A stretch of 64,000 bases of DNA from Lindgomyces ingoldianus (lineage: Eukaryota; Ascomycota; Dothideomycetes; Pleosporales; Lindgomycetaceae), in assembly GCF_010093535.1 (NCBI RefSeq), contig NW_022985181.1, positions 857,333-921,332 of the forward strand. The letters run 5' to 3'. A program made the translations under genes and the position numbers. The notes below the pieces were generated by a model. The model was not told the DNA's origin and made no database searches. It saw nothing but the letters and a program-made list of their open reading frames with translations. Within the stretch, counting starts at the first letter, position 1. Every line of letters starts with the position of its first letter. Shown in pieces: positions 37,401 to 48,026 of the stretch.

Positions 37401-38700
37401 TTAGAAAACACTAAACTATTCTATATCTTTATTAGCCTTAATTTTTTTATAAGAAACTTTTTTAAGTTTTTTTTTATTACTTTTATTACCTCGGCTTTTA
37501 GCTCTTAGCAGGGGAACTTTTAGAGTTTCCTTTTCTTAGGGTAGTAACTGCTACCCTATTTTACTTACTTATAGACTAGGCATTAGTTATTATAGCATGC
37601 AGACTAGGTTATGCGCGCGTAGTTATTAGGAGTTTCTATAGTTATAGTTCTCTAGTTAATTGCAGGATTATGTGTTCTAAGCTAGTTATAGCCTAAAATT
37701 ATGTTATACTTGCCTTTTAGTTAAAGTATGTTTATAGACCTCTAGTCTCTTATATTAGAAGTCTTAAGGTTCTTTTTATAAGTTTCTAGGTTAATCTATC
37801 CTCTGCTGTACTTAATTAATAATGTATTAGTAAGAGTTACCTTAAATAAGTTCTTTTTTACACAGAATAGTATGCTTTATTTATTTACTTAATCTTTGTC
37901 TATTATAGTAAAGGTGCAACTGCTGTCTATAAAGGCTAGTCTTAGTTATTCTTTATATGTAAAGGTAGTTATTAGGCTCTATTCTACCTTTTATTCTACT
38001 ATAATTACTGCTAATATGTTATATTTAACTTCTTTATTAAAAAGGAAATAAAGGTTAATGTCCTATAAGTTATTATTAAACTTATTTTTTTTTTCTTTAT
38101 AAATTTAATGTTCTTAATTATAACAACTAGCTGCTTTACATTTATAATCTTTAACTAGGTAATGTAATGTTAGGTAGTCTTCTTTTCTTACTGCTTTTTA
38201 CTAAAAGTAGTAGAACCTGCAACTATCTTGTTTCTTACACACTGCCTACCTCTCTTGCTTGTGTAGAGGGGCTGTCTAGCAAGTGTAATAGTTTATAGTT
38301 TTATAGGCTAAGGCTGTCCCTTACTATAGGCAACTATTATAGTTCTTCTTTTATGTAGGCTACTAGCCTGTTTAGTGCTTATTGTTCTAATGTTTTACAC
38401 AGTAACACTGTGTACATTAGTACTAGGGGTATAGACAGTTGTTAGGTCTATGTAACATGCTAAAAAGGCTCTTTTAAGTTTACTAAGAGTACTTTTATGT
38501 TTATACTATCTAAACAAGGTGCTTCTTTTATTAGTAATTATTAGTGCTATAAGTTTTATTTCTGTAGAGTGTACACTAGCTATAGCTTTATTGCATTATT
38601 AAAGCCTTTCTGCTAATTACAAGGCTTAGAAGCAGTGTCTTAGGCTTCTTAGGTACTAGCTTTAAGACTTTAAACCTAGCAGGTCTACCTAGTCTTTCTA
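34440..38700 (-). pseudogene. gypsy-2 pol, degenerate
   Basis: The RT motif at 36789-36812 (minus) reads YLDNVLIY, so the second active-site Asp is now Asn. Preceding residues LYLNVFTLV match gypsy-1 in place. Integrase sequence is expected toward 35.0-35.7 kb, but its residues could not be fixed. Frames are broken by many TAG/TAA. Borders are approximate. Confidence 0.75.
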
Positions 38701-38734
38701 GTTTCTAATCTTAGATTTTTATAAAAAACTACTA

Positions 38735-39834
38735 ACGTACTTTATAGGCGAGTTGCTCACACACCTAAGTCGCTTACTTTTGCCAAGACCCTACTAAACT
38801 ACTCTTCCTACACTAATGCATTCCCCACAACACTACTTAGACGCGCTAAAAGAACATTAGATACAGCTTACGCTCTAAGCTTTTAAATAAAACATAAAAC
38901 TTTTAAAGAAATATGCTATAGCTATGTGCAGAGTTCTATAAAAAATAATAAATAACTACAGCACTAGATAACCTTTATAAGCTAATTCTACAGCTAAATT
39001 ATAGAGGCTAGGCAATAAAAAGGAGCAGGTAATTGTTAAGACTATACTTAAGCTATATACGCAAGGAATTTCCCTTTAGATAGCATTTATAGCTAATATA
39101 GCTAATTCTTTACGCGCTAAGCGTAATCTAGGCTATGTTTACATAAACTAGCCTAGTACGTTTATAAAGCGTTATTTAGAGCTTAAAGTAACATTTAAGC
39201 GTAAGTACAACTATAAGAGAGCCCTCTGTAAGAGTCCTAGGGTAATTTAGGGCAGGTTTAGCCTTGTAGAGAATATTAAAGCTAAGTATAGCATCTAGGA
39301 TAATAACACGTATAACTTTAGTAAGATAGAGTTTATAATTAGCTAAATATCTCTTAACTATACTTGCGCTTAAAACTTTACTTTAAGCTTTAAATAACGC
39401 TTTATAAACATACTAGGCTAGTTTATGTAAACATAGCCTAGATTACGCTTAGCGCGTAAAGAATTAGCTATATTAGCTATAAATGCTATCTAAGAGAAAA
39501 TTCCTTGCGCATATAGCTTAAGTATAGTCTTAACAATCACCTGCTCCTTTTTATTGCCTAGCCTTTATAATTTAGCTGTAGAATTAGCTTATAAAGGTTA
39601 TCTAGCGCTGTAGTTATTTATTATCTTTTATAAAACTCTGCACATAGCTATAGCATATTTCTTTAAGAGTTTTATGTCTTATTTAAAAGCTTAGAGCGTA
39701 AGCTGTATCTAACGTTTTTTTAGCGCGTCTAAGTAGTGTTATAGGGAATGCATTAGTGTAGGAAGGGTAGTTTAGTAGGGTCTTAGCAAAAGTAAGCAAC
39801 TCAGGTGTGTGAGCAACTCGCCTATAAAGTACGT
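38735..39834. mobile_element. Foldback element of family A, copy 3 (1100 bp)
   Basis: TA-flanked, same length and arms as copy 2. Nested in gypsy-2 between pol and gag, which makes it one of the deepest and latest insertions of the left nest. Confidence 0.85.
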
Positions 39835-40299
39835 TATTACTTTTTTTTATCTATAATGTTATATTTAACTTTAGCTATGCGCTATATAATGTTAAATGTA
39901 AGGTAGTTATTACTAATATTTATTTAGTAAAGCATAACTATGTAATAACTTAGGTAGTTATGTTATAGACTACATTTCTAGCATTTGCATTTCTAGAACT
40001 GTCTAGAGAGCTCTCTTACTAAAGTACTAGGGGTCTAGTCTTAGAAAGGGAACTGTTTTTCTTTTTTCTAGACATTTATAATGTATCCTTAGATCTAAGT
40101 TTCTTCTTTATATCTCTTAAAAATTATAAGGTCCTGCAACACTATGTCTAGTCTACTAAAGTCTTAAATAACTACCTTCTAATATACTTTAAGGCAGTTA
40201 TTTAAAAAATAGTTTTCTTTATATTACTAGTAAAGTCTATTCTTTAATCTTTCTAATATTTTCTTATCTATAAGGCTGTATTTAGTAGTAATAGCTTTT

Positions 40300-41480
40300 A
40301 TTGTTGTAGTAGTATTTTTATTCTCCTCTTTTTAGAAGTCTAGGCAGTTTTAGCAGAAATGTCCTACTTTTTTATAGTTTAGGCAGGCCTTATCTTCTAA
40401 CTACTTTTATTATTCTTTTATTAAAGGCAGCCTATTATGTCTTAGGACTTAGTTTTTCTTTAAAGAGAGGCTTTATATATGTTTTGTGTAACTAAGGTCT
40501 ATTAGTTTTTTATTATACTATAAAGTTTTTTTTTTCTTTAGAACAAACTCTAGCTTCTAGAGAGTTCCCTTTTATTACTTTTCTCTTTTACGCTTTTTAT
40601 AATAGTTGTTATAAGTTATTACTTTTATAATGTAGTTGTCTAGTCTAGTTAGCTTGTTAACATGCATAAATTTATTTTTTACTTTATTATTTAGCCTATT
40701 ATAAAACATATAGCATAGGGCCTTCTAGTTGTTCTATCTACAGATAGCTAGTTATTTTCTAAAGTGTGCTGCGTAGTTTTAGACTATGCTGTTGCTCTGC
40801 CTTATAGTGTTTAGTTTATTAGCAGTAATTTTTTTTTTGTCTAGAGTTTTATAGATAGCTGTTAAGGCTACTTTAAAGTTTTTAACATTACTAAACACTT
40901 TCTTTATCTTAAAGTTAAGTGCTGCTTTATTAGCTCTATAATCTATTTAATTATCTATGTGTAGTTAAAACTAGATTATAAAAAGGCCTTTTAAGTGTAA
41001 TCTTATCTAGGATATTATTTTTATGTTAGTTTAAAATGCTCTTTTATTATATTACATGTAAAAGTAGCATTTTATAAAAAATAGGTAAAGGTTCTTTAGC
41101 AATTCTTTAAAAGGCTTTAAAAGGGCTAGTTTTAAAGTCTTTTTTACTATAACACTTACTTTCTTAGTAGAAATGTTCTAGATTTTTGCTAGCTTTACTT
41201 ATAGTTTATGTATTTAATAAGCTTAGTAGCTTTCTAAAAGCTTAAAAGTTTAAAAAAGTTTTATAACTTTATTACTTTTTAGTAAAAGTTAGTAATTTTT
41301 TATTTAAGTTTTAGTAGTTTACTAACCTTATTGCTAATCTGCTAGAGCTTTTTAATGTTGTCCTAAATTACATTAATCTGTTCTACTAGGACAGCTTTAC
41401 TTTAAGTAGGGACTTTTATAGATCCTAATAGCGCAGTATAGGCTATGTTAGAATCTAGGTTGTGTTAAAAGGTATCTATA
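40300..41480 (-). pseudogene. gypsy-2 gag, degenerate
   Basis: The zinc knuckle at 40344-40385 (minus) reads CLNYKKVGHFC-stop-NC, i.e. a C-x2-C-x4-H-x4-C box whose second Cys is now Tyr (TGT to TAT), plus a stop. The upstream capsid part is unreadable. Confidence 0.7.
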
Positions 41481-41504
41481 CTTTTTAAAAAAGATAGTGT
41501 TTAA

Positions 41505-42121
41505 TGTTATAATCTTTGCTTTATAAAAGCACTTAGGTCTTATAATATTCTAAAAGGGGGAGTTAGACAGGTAGTAGAGGCTAACTAGTAGGGTGTACAG
41601 TCCTACGTACAGGCTATTAGGCTATTAGAGGAGAGTAGGGTGACTAGATCATAGTTTGCCCTATATGCGGCAGTAGAAAGGCTAGGGTTAAACAGTCCTG
41701 TTAGACAGAATTAGAGGTATATATAGTGTAAGATATATAAATAGTATTATAGCTTTTTAGAAAGCTAAATGCTACTTAGTTTATATAAAAAATAGACTAA
41801 ACATTAAACACACCTTCTAAAAGTTGTTTAATGTAGGAACTATATACATGTGCTAGGTGTGCTAAGACAAGCTTAAGTAAGTTCCCTAAGTTTAGCTATG
41901 CTAGCTGCGCTACTAACTTCTTTAGACTTACTAAACTTGCTAAGGCTTACTCTAGGGCTTGTGTCCTGCCTTCCTATTAGATGACGCATTCCTCTGTTAT
42001 CGCGGGCAGCTGCGCTGCCTCTGTGTCCTCCGACTGGTCGATAAGCGGGCCCTGTCCCAATCCAGCTAGATTGTGGAGCACTGCTGGTGGAGTTACGCTG
42101 GTCCAACCGTAGACCGTAACA
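41505..42121 (-). repeat. gypsy-2 LTR, 5' copy (617 bp)
   Basis: The outer (right) 130 bp are almost unmutated (GCGGGCAGCTGCGCTGCC and similar), while its inner end is RIP-changed. Confidence 0.92.
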
Positions 42122-42190
42122 TTTATAAAGTATAAGTACTTTATTATTACTCTTACTAGTTTATAGTTAATTAAATTAACTACTAATTAG

Positions 42191-42470
42191 TGTTAAATAG
42201 GCTCTAATAGCTAGCTGCTTATAGTATAAGCACTTAAGTAGTAAAAGTAAGAGTAGTGTATAGTATACATAGTGTATAAAGTAGGTAAAGTAAAGGCAAC
42301 ATGTTTTTAGTTCTATTACTCTTATTTTTCCTTTATATAGAGGAAAAGGGGGATATTTAGATGTTTGTGCACAGAGGTTCGCGCACAAGCATTATGTGAC
42401 ATAGATACGTGGTCCTGCTTGTGCGCGATCGCTTGTATCCAGACCGTGACGCTGCTGCTGCGTACAGACA
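42191..42470 (-). repeat. copia-1 LTR, 5' copy (280 bp)
   Basis: Its right half is CpG-rich and un-mutated, its left half RIP-changed. Followed by the GTAGG duplication. Confidence 0.9.
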
Positions 42471-42475
42471 GTAGG

Positions 42476-43010
42476 CATTATTTAAGTGCTTCTTAGCCTA
42501 GGTATTTTATATATACTTTAAAAAAGTTACTTTACATAAAAATAGCATAAATAGGCTAGGTAAAGCTATGTAGGCCTTTTCTAAGTGTTAAGATAAAGCA
42601 GCATAATATATCTAAGTAGTAAAACAGCTAGATAAAGTATATAAAAATAAGGCTTATAAAAATAAAGCCTATAAAGTAGTAGCATGCTAAAATAACTATG
42701 TTATTAATTAAAATAAAAATAAAAATATTATAGTAGGTAAAAAAATAATATAAATAGCATAGTTACTAAATTTATTAAAAAATTACTAATAAAATAAGTA
42801 ATAATAGCATTCTTTACATTAATTTCTAAACATAAGCTTTTTAGCTTTTAGTAACCTACCTTTAACTACCTAAAACTACTAAAAATTTTATATAACTACT
42901 ATAAACAGTTAGTACAGCAGCCTTATGTATAGTACAGTATACTAAGTAGACGCCCTGTACATACGTACGTGACCAAAATCAGTGTACTGCAGTACTGTAC
43001 TATTAGGTGT
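42476..43010. other. hAT element, right internal segment
   Basis: AT-rich and lysine-codon-rich in places to about 42900, then about 100 bp of normal composition with GTAC-containing subterminal motifs up to the terminal repeat. No gene recognised. Confidence 0.55.
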
Positions 43011-43038
43011 ACTAACGGTTGGACACACTGGCAGGTAT

Positions 43039-43738
43039 GGCGGTTGCATGGTTGCTCCTGAATCTCCACAGCACGGCCGTAGAAGATTCGGAGAAATTCG
43101 TCCAGCAAATGCGTCAAGAATGCAACCAAGTGCTGTAGGAAACTCTCAAAGGATACTAGACTCGAGACGCTGTATCTAAACTGACGTTGGTAGATTCCGC
43201 AATGGGAGTCTATGCGCCATTCGGATTTTGGTGCGTTGGCACTTCCGCGTCGTGTTAGTCTTGAGCTTTGCATCTTGAACAGAAAGGGGAGGAAGACTCG
43301 CGATATGATACATAGGTCTCGGCACAAACTGGCACCCCCATCTCGGGAATCAAAATACCTCAAGGTATCCATATGGAAGTCCCATTCACAACATCCACAT
43401 CGACGCCGACTTCTACCCCAATCCAACATCTTTCCAACCCTTTCGATTCGCTTCCGCTTCCATCACCAATATCCCTTCCGAAGGCCTCCGCTCATCTTCC
43501 AAATCTAATGTTAACACCCCCAAGCCGCCCGTTACATGGATGAAACTTTCTCGGATTCGGGTATAGGAAAAACGGTTGCCCTAGCAGGTTCTTTCAAGCC
43601 TGTTTGATGAAGACTATAATGGCTTATATCCTCCACCATTTCGAGGTGGAGCATATCCCAGAAAGGTCGAAAGATGTATTGGTGATGGAGGTTCAAATTA
43701 CTGGCGATGATGCCACTATTCGAAATAGTAGGTCGTGA
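43039..43738 (+). pseudogene. Cytochrome P450, rear fragment (heme-binding half)
   Basis: Continues the front fragment in frame after the 8-bp duplication (PAG then MAVAWLLLNLHSTAVEDSE, helix I-J). QQMRQECNQVL is followed by in-frame TAG codons at 43136 and 43157 (TGG-to-TAG likely at the second). The helix K ExxR is ESMR at 43206-43217, reached only after a frameshift at about 43203. GTPISGIKIPQGIHMEVP and, after another frameshift, HIDADFYPNPTSFQPFRF (PERF-type motif, about 43398-43452) follow. The heme loop reads FGYRKNGCPSRFF with the Cys ligand at 43577-43579, but the family's FxxGxxxCxG glycines are replaced (G to R, G to S). It ends LHHFEVEHIPERSKDVLVME and TGA at 43736-43738. Pseudogene; the pathway is unknown. 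Confidence 0.85.
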
Positions 43739-43858
43739 TAAAGTGATGGAATGGTCCTGCAATTCGTTACCAATTAATTCACTACTTTTGCTTAGCACCC
43801 GTTAAAGTATGCTAGCACAGAACGAAACGATGTGCCTAAGTCGACAAAATAACGCGCT

Positions 43859-45125
43859 CTATGACCCCCGCTCTCCACCCTCACTAGTAACCACAACAGT
43901 ACTCTCCTTCAAGATATATCTCTGACTCTCCCCATCACTCAACTCCTCCCAATTTCTCCGAGTCCCCTCAATCTCGGTACTCACACCTGGTATTACATTC
44001 CTCCTCGCACTCCCCTTTAGAACTTCTAGTCGATGGGAAAGTTTCGGGGTGACGGGCGTCTTGCTCTTATCACCGGACGAAAAGTTAGATAGGAAGGGAA
44101 TATGTTTAATAATAGGGCGGAGTGTGGCGAGCGACCCTGCAGTGATGCCGATTCCAGATTCAGTAATGGACCAGATGCCGATGGGTGCGATGTGGTAGAG
44201 ATAGTCTTCTCCGATAGTGTAGGAGGGGAGAAATTTTAGACGCACGAGGGTGGCTGTTGAGGCACTGTGCGGAACTGTAAGCACTACTCTGTCTCGCATC
44301 GGGAAAGAAGGGGCGGAAAAGGGTGGGAGGGGAAGAGAAAGACTTACACAACACCCAGAGCTAACACTACCCCCACGCTTGCCTTTACCCTCCACTTCAG
44401 CTGAACACCCCACAAGATGAACGCCGGTAGAATCGCGCAAGTCCAGTCCGTGAGAATTGACACTGCGCTTATGAAATACGAAACGCCCGTGATCACGCTC
44501 GTAGGTGCACACGTCCCCTTTCTCTTGTCCCACGTTGCCGAAATCGGTTTGCATTGCGCGAGGACAACGATGTCGGTTGTAAGAGCAGCGAATAAGGACA
44601 GGACGATAACCATGTATAGCAGGATGCGATAGGTACGTTGAAGGGTTATACGCAAAAGGGCTACGCAGATGGAGGATTTAATTGGGACCGTTGAGGCGAC
44701 GTAGAAGAGTTGGAAGAACATGAACCACTGTCCTTGATCAGCACTATTTGAACAGTCATTTAGCAGGGACTGACTTTTGCAGCATCTCGCATCTGAGCCT
44801 CACTCAATCTTTCTACGTGGGTGCCCACGCCTTTCAAAGCTGCAAGAAGTGTCGATATGCAAGCAATGGTATAGAAAACCTATCACGCATTAGAGAGTGA
44901 AAGATGTCCGCAGATAAATCAGCATCGTCGTACCAACCCAGAGCACATCAGCCAGTCATCCGTTCCAAATGCTTTGATCTTGATCCGCACAAATATCCTC
45001 AGAATCATAGTAATATACGCCAACACAAGAAGTGCAATGGATACTACAAAAAGTGAAAGTCCAGGGCCTTTCAATTCAAGTGTGCCATTGCGACGAGAAC
45101 TCCTGGGCGGTGGAGGAGAGCCCAT
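43859..45125 (-). CDS. Rhodopsin-domain integral membrane protein (PTH11-like), four exons, 360 aa, apparently intact
   Basis: Exons on the minus strand: 45125-44934, 44879-44775, 44727-44348, 44264-43859; 1083 bp in all, a multiple of three, with no internal stop. The first in-frame ATG after an upstream TAA is at 45123-45125. Residue 13 starts an N-G-T glycosylation sequon. Helix 1 is about residues 23-42, followed by the family motif FGTDDWLM (53-60). GVGTHV lies in the first long loop, and IKSSICVALLRI (115-126) is in helix 3. Cys158 and Cys172 lie in the CKPISATWDKRKGTC loop. SILTDW..AILPAFILW follows, then IWSITESGIGI..LATLRP (256-276). A hydrophilic tail of about 80 residues ends the protein. 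This is the seven-helix fungal rhodopsin-domain family (Pfam PF20684) that includes PTH11-like putative receptors; the ligand is unknown. It converges on the P450 pseudogene 120 bp away. Confidence 0.88.
44265..44347 (-). other. Intron 3 of the membrane-protein gene (83 bp)
   Basis: Donor GTAAGT, pyrimidine-rich interior, acceptor CACAG. Splicing gives LALGVV then ASTATLVRLKF, a conserved family segment. Confidence 0.8.
44728..44774 (-). other. Intron 2 of the membrane-protein gene (47 bp)
   Basis: Donor GTCAGT, acceptor GACAG. Splicing joins ..MRDAAK to WFMFFQLFY.., matching the family. Confidence 0.78.
44880..44933 (-). other. Intron 1 of the membrane-protein gene (54 bp)
   Basis: Donor GTACGA, branch-like CTAATGC, acceptor TAG. 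Splicing joins ..WLMCSGL to VFYTIAC.. in frame. Confidence 0.8.
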
Positions 45126-46701
45126 TGGCGGAAACAAAATACTGAATGAAAGACAATTTTCAAATTATTGAGGATCAATTTTCAAGAAAGACTTCAGCGA
45201 ACAAACTCCTTCACTTTAGACTTTCGAGGGTCTAGCCAAGCCTATGGGAATCGAAGAACCACATTCAAGCAAAGGATACCGCAAGGCCCAAGTCATGCTC
45301 AACTCCTATCTAGAACCCCGAAACTAGGGACCAGAACACTCGAGGGCAGCCTGCGGAGAGACCGGACATCTCAGAAACCATGCATCCTTGACCTTATCAT
45401 GCATGCGAGTCAAATAGTTCAACTTCCCCGAACTCCATCAGATCCATCACTCCAGATCACTAGCTTGATGATTGATGGAGGGAAATCGCGTGCAGACGAT
45501 GCAAAGTCTAAATGGCGACATGAGACTACCGAAACTGGAACGAGTCAGGTCGCGGGATGGAAATCGGCCCACTATGATGGTGGATGCCCTGTGCTTGTCC
45601 AGTTCCGTATTTTCCAGCAAAGGTATGTAATTGACGTTCAATAAATCACGGCTGAACACGAGAACTGGGCGTAAGTTAGACGAGACCTTGGTGTTTCGGA
45701 ATGTTTGGAGATAAGGCTGAAGCGCTGTCGGCCCCGTACCCAATACCAAGCCTTCCAACGACCTGAATCACGATGAACGTTGGCCACTCTACGGATTACA
45801 AACTGACGAGACATATGCATATGAGAAGAGTAGCTCTCTTGACTACCTCCAAGGCCTTAGCTTTACAAACCCTTCCAGCTCGAAAATGCTGCATCACCCT
45901 TTTTTGTGATGCCCTCCTGCATTGATGTTGGCCACCCTGTTACGTGTACGTTGTTTCGCTACCAGGATACCCCGCGCTGTAAACAACTATAAAGTTTGTT
46001 GACAGCAACCTGAAGCGGAGCCCGATGGGTTGACCACGAAGTGAGCAGTCCTTTTCATTTGCGCCCAACGATAATGTGGCGTTCCGTACGACACACCGAG
46101 CCCGACGCCACCACGGGATGATCTCAACAACAACTGAGAGTGACTTATGAAGCAGAGGAAGTTCCAGGAAGGGGATCTGTAAAAGCCGGCTCCTCCTCCA
46201 CTGTCAGAAGTGGATTCTAATACTTGCGACAAATGCTGAGAAACTGGATGCAATCCGGGTCCTCTCCTTAATCCTAGCGAGAGGTTTAACAACTCAAATC
46301 TGTCCTGTGAACAGCCATGAGAAGGCGCTAACATGCAATAATAATCCAAGTTTTCTAAACATCTGCTTACTACATGTTCGCACCAATAATAGAGCATGAT
46401 GTATATTGTCGTGTTAGGGGAACGGAGACAATCTTGGTAGAACATGCTATCTTAAGTACAATCCAATTCACAACAGACATGAATATTTCCCTCCTGCTCT
46501 CCTTACCTCTAATAGGGGATTCATTAAATTTAATACACTCTAGTCATGTTTCACAATATTTGATAACGTGGGGTAATAGTACATTGAGACTGTAGGTAGT
46601 ACTTTTACTTCTGAACAACCTGAACCATCTCAAAGCGCAGCGCAGCTAATTATTGTTGCGCTGAAATCTGCCGCATGTAGCTACCTCAGGAAGTGCCCAA
46701 C
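45126..46701. other. Single-copy intergenic DNA, no gene recognised
   Basis: Normal composition and no RIP signature. It includes the upstream region of the membrane-protein gene. Several 60-150-codon open frames overlap on both strands, but none shows a domain, a convincing splice structure or a family resemblance. A decayed gene in 45.2-46.4 kb cannot be excluded. Confidence 0.55.
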
Positions 46702-46899
46702 TGTGAGAGCACTGTGAAGCAGGAAGCATGAAGCGCAGAAGAGGGTAAAGGAGAGTATTAATAGACGAATCCTTAAGGAGACTTAGGGGTTTGTGAGAGG
46801 ATATATATATACTAGGGCACGTGGCGGGACTTCATGTGCTTAGGCCGGGCTAAGGGCTCTCTAGGGAGAGTCTGAGGCATGTCTAAGTTAACTATAACA
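46702..46899 (+). repeat. Candidate LTR (198 bp) at the edge of the right-hand repeat nest
   Basis: Starts TGTGAGAGCACTG and ends ATAACA, with a TATA-like GATATATATATAC near 46800. It is directly followed by TGGCCCCCC, a plausible tRNA primer-binding position. RIP mutation starts about 15 bp later. No partner LTR was found in the window. Confidence 0.45.
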
Positions 46900-46916
46900 T
46901 GGCCCCCCTTCTTCTA

Positions 46917-47167
46917 CAGGTTGCCTTTAATTCTATAATTAGATAAGTAGAATATTATAGTAATTTAGACTAGCCTAAGGTAAACCTACAGTAGAGACTA
47001 TGTAAGTTACACCTAAGTAGTACTTATTACTAGTAACTAAACTTTAGAAAACTTTAGTAAGAAAAAACTATATTTAAAAAAGTAAAACTAAGTAATTTAA
47101 AATACTATTACTAGTGCTATAGCTACTAGTATAAAGTGTTTTTATTTTATTTAGCTTAATAAGCTAA
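46917..47167. other. AT-rich RIP-mutated DNA, possibly interior of the LTR element
   Basis: No motifs or frames. Continuous in composition with 58007-58872 beyond the nested block. Confidence 0.4.
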
Positions 47168-48026
47168 TAGTGTACACTATAGGCAAGTTGCTTACACACC
47201 TAAGTTACTTACTTTTACTAAGACCCTACTAAACTACTCTTTTTATACTAATGCATTCTTAATAACACTACTTAAATATGCTAAAAGAATATTAGATATA
47301 GCTTATAACGTACCTAACAGGTTAGCTGGCTACACAGGTTGGCTAGCTACTTTTGCTAAGCCCCTACCACACTCTACTTATCTACATAATGCCTTAACAA
47401 CAACACTAGATTAAATCTTCTAAAGAATGTTAGATATAGCTTACTTTTTAGGCTTTTAAATAAAACTTAAAACTTTTTTTATAATACACTGTAGCTATTT
47501 ATAATGTCTTTTATATAACACTAAGTAATTAACGCGCTAGATAGCTTTTATAAGTAGAATACTAGCCTAAATTAAGAAATTTAACTAAGCTTAAAAAAAA
47601 AGTAGTTATTAAGTACATACTTAAGCTTATTACACACAGATTTCCCTTTAGGCTTATAGCTATAGCTAATATAGCTAATTCCTTACACGTAGAGCGTAAT
47701 CTAGGCTAGGTTAGCTTAAACTAGCCTAGTATATAGGTTAAGCACTACCTTAAGTTTATAATAAAGTTTAATTATAAGTATAATTATAAAAGAGCACTTT
47801 ATAAGTATCTAGAGGTTGTCTAGAGCTAGTTTTACCTAGTAGCTAACATAAAAGCTAAGTATAGTATCTAAAATAAAGACATGTATAACTTTAATAAGTT
47901 AGGCTTTATAATAAGCTAGATATTAACTAGAGTAGTTATTATAGCTTTAGAGAGATAAAAACAGCTAAAGGTAATATAGTAAAGTAATAAAAAGTAGATA
48001 ATAGTTATCTAAAGCATTAATATAAT

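Larger units (their letters stand above)
33263..42121 (-). mobile_element. Ty3/gypsy LTR retrotransposon (gypsy-2), 8859 bp including one foldback element
   Basis: Two LTRs of exactly 617 bp (33263-33879 and 41505-42121) and the 5-bp duplication TTTAT (33258-33262 and 42122-42126). On the minus strand a gag zinc-knuckle remnant precedes RT. The purine-rich tract beside the left LTR agrees with minus orientation. Without the foldback element (38735-39834) and its TA it is 7757 bp. RIP-inactivated. Confidence 0.92.
20675..42470 (-). mobile_element. Ty1/copia LTR retrotransposon (copia-1) swollen by nested elements
   Basis: Two 280-bp LTRs (20675-20954 and 42191-42470) start TGTT and end AGACA, and are flanked by the 5-bp duplication GTAGG (20670-20674 and 42471-42475). 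On the minus strand an integrase segment (about 28.3-28.6 kb) precedes a reverse-transcriptase segment (24.4-24.8 kb), the Ty1/copia order. Nested inside are one family B copy, two family C copies, two foldback copies (one of them within gypsy-2) and gypsy-2. The assembly gap lies in its gag-side region. Confidence 0.9.
4181..43030. mobile_element. hAT-type DNA transposon, greatly enlarged by nested insertions
   Basis: Perfect 20-bp terminal inverted repeats: CAGTGTGTCCAACCGTTAGT at 4181-4200 and its reverse complement at 43011-43030. They are flanked by the perfect 8-bp target duplication GCAGGTAT (4173-4180 and 43031-43038). An 8-bp duplication with CAG...CTG ends is typical of hAT elements. 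The outer 100 bp on both sides are not RIP-mutated and hold several short GTAC/TAGTACAG subterminal motifs. The interior is AT-rich. No transposase could be recognised, so the superfamily call rests on ends and duplication. It is inserted within the coding sequence of the P450 gene. Confidence 0.8.

Noticed and set aside
4201..42476. A hAT transposase in the remaining hAT segments
   Set aside because: Pieces at 14170-15288 and 19785-20674 were read in the likely frames, but no RW, BED-finger or C-terminal dimerisation motif could be recognised. The hAT call rests on ends and target duplication only.
4181..43030. A giant Starship-type mobile element
   Set aside because: No tyrosine recombinase (DUF3435-type) gene or cargo genes are visible. 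The size is fully explained by nested ordinary elements.
42923..43429. 168-codon minus-strand open frame
   Set aside because: It runs antisense through the P450 rear fragment and across the hAT terminal repeat and target duplication, so it cannot be an ancestral gene.
45168..46595. Several 60-158-codon frames upstream of the membrane-protein gene
   Set aside because: Overlapping on both strands, no recognised motif, no coherent splice structure. Kept as intergenic DNA.
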